This document shows, piece after piece, positions 1-5,998 of a DNA stretch of 6,311 nt (its first letter is position 1; every line of letters begins with the position of its first letter). This DNA comes from Lachnospiraceae bacterium (GTDB lineage Bacteria > Bacillota > Clostridia > Lachnospirales > Lachnospiraceae), in the NCBI GenBank assembly GCA_009774235.1, contig VSNJ01000205.1:1-6311 (forward strand), given 5' to 3'. The notes under the pieces were generated by a model. The model was not told the DNA's origin. It was given only the letters and a program-made list of their open reading frames with translations, and ran no database searches. A program made the translations under genes and the position numbers.

Positions 1-55
1 TTTTCAAAAATTGCCATAATAAACTAAAATTTAAAACTATATTCTTTGTTTTATT

Positions 56-208
56 TTATATCGAACTCACGTTATTAATTCTAAAATTAGTCGTATAATT
101 CAGAAAATGCTTTATACTATTTTGCTTCACTGTAAGAATAACATTAATTACAATAGAAGTAATTGAAATAATTACGGTAATAACTTGTAAAACTATTACA
201 ATATCCAC
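56..208 (-). CDS. small single-span membrane protein, 50 aa, GTG start
   Basis: A 50-residue frame starts at GTG (206-208) and stops at TAA (56-58). The start is supported by a GAGGTG ribosome binding site, with GAGG 7 nt ahead of the GTG. That site overlaps the TGA stop of the upstream minus-strand frame (218-220), an arrangement typical of translational coupling. Residues 2-27 are almost wholly hydrophobic and beta-branched (starting MDIVIVLQVITVIISI), consistent with one membrane span. Residues 28-50 are polar and basic (for example VKQNSIKHF). I do not recognise the family; it is not an obvious holin-like type I toxin. The linkage to the Kunitz-like frame suggests one transcription unit, but no promoter for that unit survives in the window. 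Seen: start, RBS, spacing, hydrophobicity. Inferred: membrane location. Confidence 0.5.
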   Translation of the reverse strand: MDIVIVLQVITVIISITSIVINVILTVKQNSIKHFLNYTTNFRINNVSSI

Positions 209-217
209 TTTTTCACC

Positions 218-426
218 TCAACACAAACATTTTTTTGATAGCATAAAAATATCTTTGACATTACCGCCGCATCCGCCAAATATAAATTCATTAAAGTCAA
301 TATCATTGGCATAATTTAAAAAATAATTTTTGCGGCGCTGATTCATTCTGTTAAAAAGTTCACTAACATCATCATGGAAATTTCCAATGACTGATATCTC
401 AGGCTCCTTTAACATAAACCACTTAC
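218..426 (-). pseudogene. 5'-truncated gene, Kunitz/BPTI-like C-terminus
   Basis: An open minus-strand frame ends at TGA 218-220. It can be read up to 499, but everything above about 426 lies inside the inferred IS end and no start codon there has a usable RBS, so I treat it as a gene that lost its 5' part to the insertion. The last ~40 residues resemble the second half of a Kunitz domain: YFLN (compare YFYN in aprotinin), then FNEFIFGGCGGN, seven residues to a Phe and five to a Cys, ending CLC. The usual signature as I remember it, F-x3-G-C-x6-[FY]-x5-C, fits except for one inserted residue. The Cys expected before F-x-Y-G-G-C is Phe here, the final C-x3-C is C-x-C, and the N-terminal C-x8-C reactive loop is not recognisable. 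An active protease inhibitor is therefore unlikely. Kunitz domains are rare in bacteria; chance resemblance in a short frame remains possible. It is followed directly by the small membrane-protein frame. Confidence 0.4.
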
Positions 427-442
427 ATAGGCGATTGCGAAA
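427..442 (+). repeat. left terminal inverted repeat of the IS
   Basis: ATAGGCGATTGCGAAA here is the exact reverse complement of 2151-2166. A 16-bp perfect match at matching distances either side of a transposase gene is very unlikely by chance. The outer boundary is uncertain because an imperfect match (TAAACCA) continues outward after a few unmatched bases. Confidence 0.65.
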
Positions 443-499
443 CTCTGAAAGCCGCATAAATACGACATTTTTTGTTATTAAAATAAAACATCTCCTCAC

Positions 500-550
500 G
501 GTTTATGGTATAATAGAATTGCAACAAACTATGACCAGTCCACCGGAAGG
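500..550 (+). promoter_or_regulatory. extended -10 promoter and RBS for the transposase
   Basis: TGGTATAAT at 506-514 is a perfect extended -10 element (TGn followed by TATAAT at 509-514). No good -35 is visible at the right distance, which extended -10 promoters tolerate. Transcription would begin near 521, leaving a leader of about 40 nt. GGAAGG at 545-550, 10 nt before the ATG at 561, is the ribosome binding site and decides the start. Confidence 0.6.
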
Positions 551-560
551 AAACATTCTT

Positions 561-2018
561 ATGATAGCACAAAAACAACTCACTTTGGCAGATATTTTTT
601 CAGATTGCCAGGAAATTTTTGATTTTGACAAACCACAGTTCCTTACACTTCTTGAAAACCATATTGACCTTGATTCAATAATCCCGGTTTCTTTTTATAA
701 CCACTATTATTCTTCTGTGGGCAGAAACCGTAAATATCCATTAACAGCAATGCTCTGGGCTCTTATTATACAGCGTATATTTTCCATACCAACAGATTCC
801 CTTCTTCTTGTGTTCCTTAATTATTCAAGGCATCTGCGTGAATTTTGTGGATTTACTAAAGTACCTGATGCTTCAAAAATAACCCGTTTTAAACAGGATT
901 TTTTACAAGACCTGCTGCTTATGTTTGACAAGATGGTGGATATAACAGGACCCATATGCCAAAAAATTGATAAAGACCTTGCTTCTATGGTTATTTTTGA
1001 TACTTCTGGTATTGAAGCATGGGTAACGGAAAATAACCCAAAGTATGCAAACCGCATTATAAAACAACTGAAAGCTTATGCAAAATTAAAAGGTTTTGAT
1101 AAAAATTTTGACCCTTATAAAGCTGCTTATAATTCAATGCCATCACATGCAGCCACTAACCATGCAGTCCAGCAGATGTATATTAACGGGCATTTCTGTT
1201 ATGCTTACAAGTCTGGCATCATCACAAACGGTCTTGGGATTGTCCGTGACATTACTTTTTATAACAAAGACTTCCTGGTTTCACATCCAGATATCATTGC
1301 TGGAAAAAAGCCAGATCCCCCTGATGAAAATAAATCCCTTGGGGATGCCAGGACCCTGTTGCCTGTGCTTACAGATTTTTTCCATAAACATCCCTTTATA
1401 AATCCAGAAGTTTTTTTAGGGGATGCTGCTTTTGATGCAATTGCAATTTATAAATCCCTTTTTGAAAACTTTAGATTTAAAAAAGCTTTTATTCCTTTAC
1501 ACACAAAACTTTCCATGGAAAACGTAAACTATACATTTAATGAAGACGGCATCCCATGTTGTCCGCATGGTTCTTCCCTTCCTATGAAACGTGAAGGCAG
1601 CAAATCAAATTTAAGAAGCAGGATACCAACAATGAAATTTGTATGTCCAGAAATGAAATGGGAATACAGCCGTGAAACCAAAAAGAGCCAGCGTGTATGC
1701 CATTGTAATAATCCTTGTACTTCTTCAACATGTGGCAGGATGGTTTATGTTTACCCTGAAAAAAACCTGCGTGCTTACCCTGGTGTGGAACATGGTTCTG
1801 CTGAATGGGATGAAACTTATAAAATCCGTGTAAATGTAGAAAAATCTATTAACCATTTTAAGGACAGTTTCTGCATTGCATGCAGAAAGACCCAGAATGA
1901 AAAAACGCTTCATGCAGATTTGCTGCTTGCAGGTATAACACAATTAACCACAGCCATTCTTGCTGATGAAATCCATCACCACGGATATATACGTAGTATA
2001 AAACCTTTAATTGCATAA
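561..2018 (+). CDS. IS4/IS1182-like DDE transposase, 485 aa
   Basis: This enzyme would cut and join the ends of the surrounding insertion sequence by RNase H-fold DDE chemistry. I place the start at 561 because GGAAGG precedes it at normal spacing. The in-frame ATGs at 387 and 531 have no RBS, and 387 lies upstream of the promoter and outside the IS. Residues ~45-114 match the DUF772/InsH N-terminal helical domain (FYNHYY, YPLTAMLWALI, FCGF, KITRFKQDF). Candidate catalytic residues are D147 (VIFDTSG), D288 (FLGDAAFD) and E427. E427 sits in Y420-x2-R423-x3-E427-x6-K434, an exact copy of the IS4 Y-(2)-R-(3)-E-(6)-K signature. Between D288 and E427 is a Cys-rich insert (C333, C334, C362, C380, C382, C386, C391), possibly metal-binding. 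The frame is full length and undamaged, so the element may still be active. The exact IS family is uncertain. Confidence 0.92.
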   Translation: MIAQKQLTLADIFSDCQEIFDFDKPQFLTLLENHIDLDSIIPVSFYNHYYSSVGRNRKYPLTAMLWALIIQRIFSIPTDSLLLVFLNYSRHLREFCGFTKVPDASKITRFKQDFLQDLLLMFDKMVDITGPICQKIDKDLASMVIFDTSGIEAWVTENNPKYANRIIKQLKAYAKLKGFDKNFDPYKAAYNSMPSHAATNHAVQQMYINGHFCYAYKSGIITNGLGIVRDITFYNKDFLVSHPDIIAGKKPDPPDENKSLGDARTLLPVLTDFFHKHPFINPEVFLGDAAFDAIAIYKSLFENFRFKKAFIPLHTKLSMENVNYTFNEDGIPCCPHGSSLPMKREGSKSNLRSRIPTMKFVCPEMKWEYSRETKKSQRVCHCNNPCTSSTCGRMVYVYPEKNLRAYPGVEHGSAEWDETYKIRVNVEKSINHFKDSFCIACRKTQNEKTLHADLLLAGITQLTTAILADEIHHHGYIRSIKPLIA

Positions 2019-2046
2019 TTTATGCCATTTTTTGAATACAAAATTT

Positions 2047-2075
2047 AATGGCTTAATAAAGTGCGCCATTTTTTC
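2047..2075 (+). terminator. weak intrinsic terminator after the transposase
   Basis: AATGGC (2047-2052) pairs with GCCATT (2065-2070) across a 12-nt loop and is followed by TTTTCTCTT. The stem is short and half A+T. A second GCCATT at 2024-2029 could compete for the same left arm, so the structure may be conditional. It lies 28 nt after the transposase stop, inside the IS. Confidence 0.45.
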
Positions 2076-2150
2076 TCTTATCATTTACACAATGCTGTCA
2101 AAAATTCATTTTCTTCATCAACGAAGCTTTTAGTCATTTATTACCATTCA

Positions 2151-2166
2151 TTTCGCAATCGCCTAT
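2151..2166 (-). repeat. right terminal inverted repeat of the IS
   Basis: TTTCGCAATCGCCTAT is the exact reverse complement of 427-442. Outside it the sequence becomes the GC-richer, hairpin-dense ICE-like region. I list it separately because its position defines the IS/ICE junction. Confidence 0.65.
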
Positions 2167-2575
2167 ATGGTTTACCCTCTCACCAATAGGAGAAAAACAG
2201 GGGGCAAAACGGAAGTGTTTTTTGAAAAATCCGAAAATATTTTTTCGGGGATTTTTCAAGCGGCGCAAGCCGCAAAAAGGCGGGCTTGGGGTGGCAACCC
2301 CAACAAGATTCCCATAGGACAAAATGAGCCGATAGGCGAAATTTGGTACTGTGGTAGAATCTTGCTCTAAGAAAGTGGCGGCTTCCCCTGTGTGGGCTTC
2401 CCTCAATACCTTTAGTGCTGCAAACGGGGATTTTGCCAAAGTAACGGCGATATTTCTCCCCTACTACCTACAACACCACGCAAGCCGGAATAGGCGGGAA
2501 TTTTCAGAAAATTCTTTCTATCCCCCTTTGCACGGCATAATACCGACATTTTTTGAAAATGCCAAAAATGGGCGC
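2167..2575. other. non-coding, hairpin-rich ICE-like intergenic region
   Basis: No frame here has a convincing start plus RBS. Longer open frames on both strands (2134-2439 minus, 2351-2680 plus) run straight through strong inverted repeats and look fortuitous. The region holds the nested hairpin cluster at 2222-2364, and the palindrome GAATTTTC-A-GAAAATTC at 2498-2514. In known Firmicutes ICEs, regions of this kind lie between regulatory genes and the mobilisation genes; here whatever followed on the minus strand has been cut off by the IS. Confidence 0.45.
2222..2364. other. nested inverted-repeat cluster, possible oriT
   Basis: Four inverted repeats follow one another. TTGAAAAATCC (2222-2232) pairs with GGATTTTTCAA (2249-2259). 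GCGGC-GCAA-GCCGC occupies 2260-2273. TTGGGGT-GGCA-ACCCCAA occupies 2286-2303. CAAGATTC (2304-2311) pairs with GAATCTTG (2357-2364). All arms are perfect. Relaxase-dependent transfer origins and plasmid-like regulatory regions typically show such stacked palindromes next to mobilisation genes. The regulatory gene pair on one side and the lost backbone on the other fit that setting, but no relaxase gene or recognised nick site is visible, so oriT is only a hypothesis. Confidence 0.35.
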
Positions 2576-2608
2576 AAAAAAACAGGAAACCTTTTCTTGA
2601 TTTCCTGT
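2576..2608 (-). terminator. intrinsic terminator of the sigma/HTH operon
   Basis: Read on the minus strand, ACAGGAAA and TTTCCTGT form a perfect 8-bp stem (2601-2608 with 2582-2589) across an 11-nt loop, followed by seven T residues (2576-2582, overlapping the stem end). It lies 28 nt after the HTH_16 gene stop, where the operon should end. Confidence 0.8.
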
Positions 2609-2636
2609 CTTGGTGTGCCGTTCTATGTAGCGGCGG

Positions 2637-2861
2637 CTATTCAGTTTTTGGGTATGGCTGTTCATCAAAACGAAACTTGAACAATGCGGCAACAAGCCGG
2701 GATTTTATACTGTCCTCTGTATCCCTGTCGATATGCCCGTTTTCAATGGCGGCGATTCGGATTCGCTTGCTGTAATGCCGTAAAACCTCGTCCACGGCTT
2801 CCGGCTCGCCGCTGGTCGCCCGGACAATCGTTTCATAGGGTAAAAGGTTCGGATTCCCCAT
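2637..2861 (-). CDS. HTH_16-type ICE regulator, 74 aa
   Basis: A small helical DNA-binding-type protein of the kind encoded next to sigma-like genes in Tn916/Tn1549-family conjugative elements. ATG at 2859-2861 is preceded by GGAGGTG 7 nt upstream, which fixes the start inside the end of the sigma gene (29-nt overlap, translational coupling likely). The stop is TAG 2637-2639. Residues 6-66 follow the HTH_16 (PF12645) pattern: LLPYETIVRATSGEPEAVDE, then VLRHYSKRI, then SRLVAALFKF. The acidic and amphipathic spacing suggests three to four helices. In relatives it is thought to help regulate transfer or excision genes; that role is inferred here. A strong terminator follows. No excisionase or integrase, the usual next genes in some elements, remains in the window. 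Confidence 0.82.
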   Translation of the reverse strand: MGNPNLLPYETIVRATSGEPEAVDEVLRHYSKRIRIAAIENGHIDRDTEDSIKSRLVAALFKFRFDEQPYPKTE

Positions 2862-3291
2862 GTGAAAGCACCTCCATTTCTTTGTGCAGAAGCTGTAACG
2901 TCCTACGGATTTGATACCCGGTCGTACTCCGGCAGCGTCCGTACATTTCCCCGGTTTCCTGTTGTGTGTAATGCCCGGAAAAGTAAAGGAAAATGATTTC
3001 CCGGTTCTTCTCCGGCAGGGATAACAGGGCGGCAGCAAGCTCCCCATTGGTGAGGATAACTGTCTGACCGCATATCGTAATGGGATATTCTTCATAGGGT
3101 GCTTCAAAGTATTCGTCTGTTGTGCCTAAAGGGTAAAACTTTTCTTCTGTGAGGTATTCAAGGGATATTTCTTTTTGCCGCCGCCTGCTCCTGTCACGCC
3201 ATGCGGTGATAGCCGCAAAGCGTATTACGGTCTTGCAATAGCCATTGAAAGTATACATGATGTGTTCTCTGTATGTTTCTGTGCAAGGCAT
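2833..3291 (-). CDS. ICE-type sigma-70 family factor (region 4), 152 aa
   Basis: A small sigma-70-like protein resembling those of Firmicutes ICEs (Tn916 Orf7 type). The start at 3289-3291 is chosen because AAGGGGG lies 8 nt upstream; an in-frame ATG at 3354 directly follows a TAA and lacks an RBS. Residues 1-35 are an N-terminal helical part (YTFNGYCKTVIRFAAITAWR). Residues 82-140 form a region-4-like helix-turn-helix: LAAALLSLPEKNREIIFLYF, then a recognition unit around QQETGEMYGRCRSTTGYQIR. The first part of the HTH is canonical (LPEKNREII). Sigma region 2, which melts the -10 element, is not clearly present, as is usual in this group. The protein may thus act as a sigma-like activator rather than a full sigma factor. 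It lies 136 nt after the permease stop and overlaps the HTH_16 start, so co-transcription with either side is possible. Confidence 0.85.
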   Translation of the reverse strand: MPCTETYREHIMYTFNGYCKTVIRFAAITAWRDRSRRRQKEISLEYLTEEKFYPLGTTDEYFEAPYEEYPITICGQTVILTNGELAAALLSLPEKNREIIFLYFSGHYTQQETGEMYGRCRSTTGYQIRRTLQLLHKEMEVLSHGESEPFTL

Positions 3292-3427
3292 AGATGATTC
3301 CCCCTTTCTCCCACATAGGGCGTTGCATGGTTTATGGTTGCATTTATAATTCAAAGGGCGGTGGCTCTTTTGGCTGTTGCTCTTTGATTATCTATTGCTG
3401 CCGGCTGGTTTAATTACTTTGACGCTT

Positions 3428-4750
3428 TCAATCGGATGGATATATATAACGTCTGCTCATAGCACTTACAATCCCGAAATAGCAAATATAAAAAACTACA
3501 ATACACGCCCCAAACTCGCCAGTTAATTTGAACAGAATATTATTCAAAGAAGCTGGCAATATTAAGTTCATTTTTCCATTCAGTAACGGTATGCAGAATA
3601 AAATAATCAATAAAGCCATTATCATTGGAGAGGACAATTTAATTGCTATCTGCTGGTTCACAAGTCTTGCTATCTGCTTATCGCTTTTTCCCATACAGCG
3701 CATTATCTGATTGCTTTTTGAATTTTGCCTAATCTCTATAATCTGCTGCAAAGATAATATCGAAAAATAAATAACCAGAAACACGATACAGATACTTATT
3801 TGTGAAGTTCCCATCCACTGGCGCATAGCCGTATCAAAAAGCTGAAATTCCGGCTGCAATATCAGTATTCCAGTTACAAAAGAAGCCTCGGAAAACAAAA
3901 AACATATGCAAAAAACAGCATTAACCATAGCAGCCGTTCTGAAATTTGATGTAACATTTGCCGTAATATATAGCCTGTCTTTTTGATATATCTTAACGGA
4001 TTTCATTTGCCTGTACGCATATAAATAGCCAAACACCCATTTGTAAAAAGCAAAAACAGATATTAGCAAAGGAATTGCTGTAACAGATACGGGATAAACA
4101 ATGTAAACTTCCGGCAAAAAAACAATGCCACAAATGCAGCCAATGAAGCACACAAAACACAAGAAGAAAATAATGCCCCATTTTTTATAGTTCCCTATAT
4201 TTTTTTCGCCTTGATTGCGGTTTCTTTCATACATCAGCTCCATTATTTGCAGCTTGTCTAAGCGTTGCTTCAATCGAAAAGAACACACTGTTTCAATAAA
4301 GCAAAAAAACAGAAACGTATATAACATACTTTTGCCATAAAGGAATCCGCAATGTTTCATTTCGTGCAATGGCTCACGGAAATACCAAAACCCATATATG
4401 GAAAAACCTATTGTTGTTCCTGCTATATAGCAGCAAAAGCCAATCAACAGGACTTCGCATAGGAACAGCCGGGTTAATCTCTTTTTTCCCATACCCAATA
4501 ATAAATAACTTGCAAACTCTTTTGCCCGCTGCTTTAGCATGAAAATGTCTATATATCCAACTAAAACTATCTGAATGGCTGCTATCAACAATGGCAGAGA
4601 AATCACTTGAAAACCGGCTGATTCTCCTATAATGGTTATACAATTAGATACTTCTATAATCGCCAAAAGCATGGTCATGGTAACAACATATAAAAGATAA
4701 TTTATAAAAGACCGCTTGGCATTACGGATTGACAATTTCAAGTACATCAT
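3428..4750 (-). CDS. FtsX/BceB-like ABC permease lacking the large extracellular domain, 440 aa
   Basis: The membrane subunit of the ABC system encoded with the upstream ATPase. Hydrophobic spans, by eye, are near residues 17-38, 47-69, 96-120, 138-157, 192-212, 215-236, 273-297, 318-338, 371-391 and 412-432, giving ten. Two FtsX-like cytoplasmic segments that would contact the ATPase are visible: SYLLLGMGKKRLTRLFLCEV (81-100) and the equivalent around IMRCMGKSDKQIARLVNQQ (349-367). This matches the BceB plan (about 650 aa, ten spans), except that the ~200-residue extracellular domain expected between spans 7 and 8 is reduced to about 20 residues. The ATG at 4748-4750 follows GAGGGAGA and overlaps the ATPase gene by 29 nt; ATG 4745-4747 is an alternative. 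Substrate is unknown: antimicrobial-peptide resistance is plausible from the family, but loss of the sensing domain argues for a different ligand or mechanism. Confidence 0.85.
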   Translation of the reverse strand: MMYLKLSIRNAKRSFINYLLYVVTMTMLLAIIEVSNCITIIGESAGFQVISLPLLIAAIQIVLVGYIDIFMLKQRAKEFASYLLLGMGKKRLTRLFLCEVLLIGFCCYIAGTTIGFSIYGFWYFREPLHEMKHCGFLYGKSMLYTFLFFCFIETVCSFRLKQRLDKLQIMELMYERNRNQGEKNIGNYKKWGIIFFLCFVCFIGCICGIVFLPEVYIVYPVSVTAIPLLISVFAFYKWVFGYLYAYRQMKSVKIYQKDRLYITANVTSNFRTAAMVNAVFCICFLFSEASFVTGILILQPEFQLFDTAMRQWMGTSQISICIVFLVIYFSILSLQQIIEIRQNSKSNQIMRCMGKSDKQIARLVNQQIAIKLSSPMIMALLIILFCIPLLNGKMNLILPASLNNILFKLTGEFGACIVVFYICYFGIVSAMSRRYIYPSD

Positions 4751-5819
4751 GGCTTTCTCCCTCTATCCATTCCATTTTCTTCAAAATATCTGCGAAAAAG
4801 GTCTGTTTATTTTCCTGTTCCCGGTTTAAAGCAGCTTTTATTTCGCCGTCTTTCATAAACAAAATCCTGTCACAATAGCTGGCTGCCATGACATCATGCG
4901 TGACCATCAATATTGTTGCGCCGTACTCTCTACAAAGCATAGCAAGGGTGTCTAAAAGCTGTCTGGCAGCGTGGGAATCTAATGCCCCGGTAGGCTCGTC
5001 CGCAAGTATAATATCTGGATTTACCACAATAGCACGGGCGCAGGCGCAGCGTTGCCGTTGCCCTCCCGATACCTCATATGGAAATTTATCTAATATTGCT
5101 GATATATCCAGCTTTTCAGACAAATTTTGAATCGTTGGGCGAATGCTTTCTTTGGAAACCTCTTTAATTGTCAAAGCAAGTGCAATATTTTCATAGATAG
5201 TCAAAGTTTCAAGTAAATTGTATTCTTGGAAAACAAAGCCTAAATGTCTGCGGCGAAATTCTGCGGTGGCTTCGTCTGGTATATCCACTATATTCTGTCC
5301 ACTTATTCGTATCGTCCCACTTGTGGGCTTGTCTATTGTGGCTATTAAATTAAGCAATGTTGTTTTTCCAGAACCAGAAGCCCCCATAATTCCAACAAAG
5401 CTGCCGTGTGGTATCTGAAAACTTACATCATTTACAGCTAATACTGAATTGTTTTCCGTTTCATAGAGTTTGGAAACATTTTCAACTTCCAAAACATTTT
5501 CGGGGGTTGTATCACTTTCTTTTGATTCCCATTTATCATGTCCTAACCAATTTGTAATCACGTCCATAAGTACCTTATCTGCTTTTTCTTTCAATTTTTC
5601 TTCTGCAATGCACTCGCCCGCAAATAGTTCATTCAAAGTAACATCTAAAAGAGTGCATAAAGGCATAAACAAAGACAAATCCGGCATAGACCGTCCTGTT
5701 TCCCATTTTGAAATAGCCTTATCGGTTATTTCCAGTTTTTCTGCTAACTGGCTTTGCGTCCAGCCTTTTGCTTTCCGGCGTTCGGAAATAAAAGCTCCAA
5801 TCTTAATTTGATTCATCAT
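4722..5819 (-). CDS. XRE-family HTH fused to ABC transporter ATPase, 365 aa
   Basis: One polypeptide joins a DNA-binding domain to a BceA/LolD-type ATPase. Residues 5-67 are a Cro/CI-like HTH_3 domain: IGAFISERRKAKGWTQSQLA, KAISKWETGRSMPDL, LLDVTLNELF. Residues 68-107 are a charged helical linker. Residues 109-335 are the nucleotide-binding domain: Walker A GASGSGKT 146-153, Q-loop Q198 in FVFQEYNL, signature VSGGQRQR 250-257, Walker B IILADEP 270-276 with E275, D-loop GALD 278-281, H-loop H308. All catalytic motifs are intact, so ATP hydrolysis is expected. The tail (336-365) is not assigned. AGGAGGG precedes two adjacent ATGs, 4 nt from 5819 and 7 nt from 5816, so the second may be used. 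The permease gene starts inside its 3' end. Inference: it is both transporter engine and regulator of its own operon, since dimeric ATPases would present two HTH units to palindromic DNA. No separate two-component system is nearby. Confidence 0.93.
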   Translation of the reverse strand: MMNQIKIGAFISERRKAKGWTQSQLAEKLEITDKAISKWETGRSMPDLSLFMPLCTLLDVTLNELFAGECIAEEKLKEKADKVLMDVITNWLGHDKWESKESDTTPENVLEVENVSKLYETENNSVLAVNDVSFQIPHGSFVGIMGASGSGKTTLLNLIATIDKPTSGTIRISGQNIVDIPDEATAEFRRRHLGFVFQEYNLLETLTIYENIALALTIKEVSKESIRPTIQNLSEKLDISAILDKFPYEVSGGQRQRCACARAIVVNPDIILADEPTGALDSHAARQLLDTLAMLCREYGATILMVTHDVMAASYCDRILFMKDGEIKAALNREQENKQTFFADILKKMEWIEGESHDVLEIVNP

Positions 5820-5841
5820 TCAGCCCTCCTGCTTGCGGTAA

Positions 5842-5870
5842 ATTATATAAATCCGGCATAAAAATGAACA
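5842..5870 (-). promoter_or_regulatory. promoter of the HTH-ATPase/permease operon
   Basis: On the minus strand TATAAT (5842-5847) lies 17 nt after TGTTCA (5865-5870). The -10 is perfect and the -35 poor, a pattern common where an activator is needed. Transcription would begin near 5835, leaving a short leader before AGGAGGG (5823-5829). A second candidate -10, TATACT at 5920-5925, has a weak -35-like TCGTCA at 5941-5946 and would start transcription near 5913. Confidence 0.45.
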
Positions 5871-5871
5871 C

Positions 5872-5915
5872 CTACCAACGGTAGAGTTGGAGAAAATGGG
5901 GCTTTTTAACTCTAC
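5872..5915. promoter_or_regulatory. overlapping inverted repeats, candidate operator
   Basis: Three nested inverted repeats sit just upstream of the -35: CTACC-AAC-GGTAG (5872-5884), CCAAC-N6-GTTGG (5875-5890) and GTAGAGTT-N19-AACTCTAC (5881-5888 with 5908-5915). All arms are exact. The position next to the proximal -35 suits an activator site, while the outer arm overlaps the start point of the distal candidate promoter and would suit repression. The natural candidate ligand is the XRE domain of the HTH-ATPase encoded just downstream; this is inference. Confidence 0.45.
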
Positions 5916-5998
5916 TGATAGTATAATTCTGAACAAAATTTGACGAAATATAAGGAAATATGTATATTCAGATTATATCATTCCGCTATCTCTAAATC

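Larger units (their letters stand above)
427..2166 (+). mobile_element. insertion sequence, IS4/IS1182-like, about 1.74 kb
   Basis: A single transposase gene is flanked by a 16-bp perfect inverted repeat, ATAGGCGATTGCGAAA at 427-442 and its reverse complement at 2151-2166. Each lies about 130 bp from the gene, and the resulting length is usual for single-ORF DDE insertion sequences. Just outside, both sides also share TAAACCA, with 5 nt (left) or 1 nt (right) before the perfect repeat, so the true ends could lie up to about 12 bp further out. I see no clear target-site duplication: the left flank reads CTTAC and the right flank ATGGT. The flanks differ in composition and content (AT-rich left, about 50% GC ICE-like right), which fits IS-mediated deletion or a rearranged junction rather than a simple insertion. 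Confidence 0.7.

Noticed and set aside
387..560. Longer N-terminus of the transposase starting at ATG 387 or 531
   Set aside because: The ATG at 387 lies outside the IS and upstream of the extended -10 promoter. The ATG at 531 has no RBS and is only about 10 nt from the inferred transcript start. ATG 561 has GGAAGG at normal spacing, and the family-like sequence begins there.
2134..2439. 101-residue minus-strand frame in the hairpin-rich region
   Set aside because: It needs a TTG start with no well-placed RBS, runs through four strong palindromes, and ends across the IS junction. Its openness fits low stop-codon content rather than coding.
2351..2695. Plus- and minus-strand frames of 109 and 63 residues near the terminator
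   Set aside because: Both cross the clear intrinsic terminator at 2576-2608 and overlap the HTH_16 gene end; neither has an RBS or recognisable motif.
2637..3107. HTH_16 gene beginning at 3107 (156 residues)
   Set aside because: The extra 82 residues are an out-of-frame shadow of the sigma gene; GGAGGTG 7 nt before ATG 2861 and the family match define the 74-residue product.
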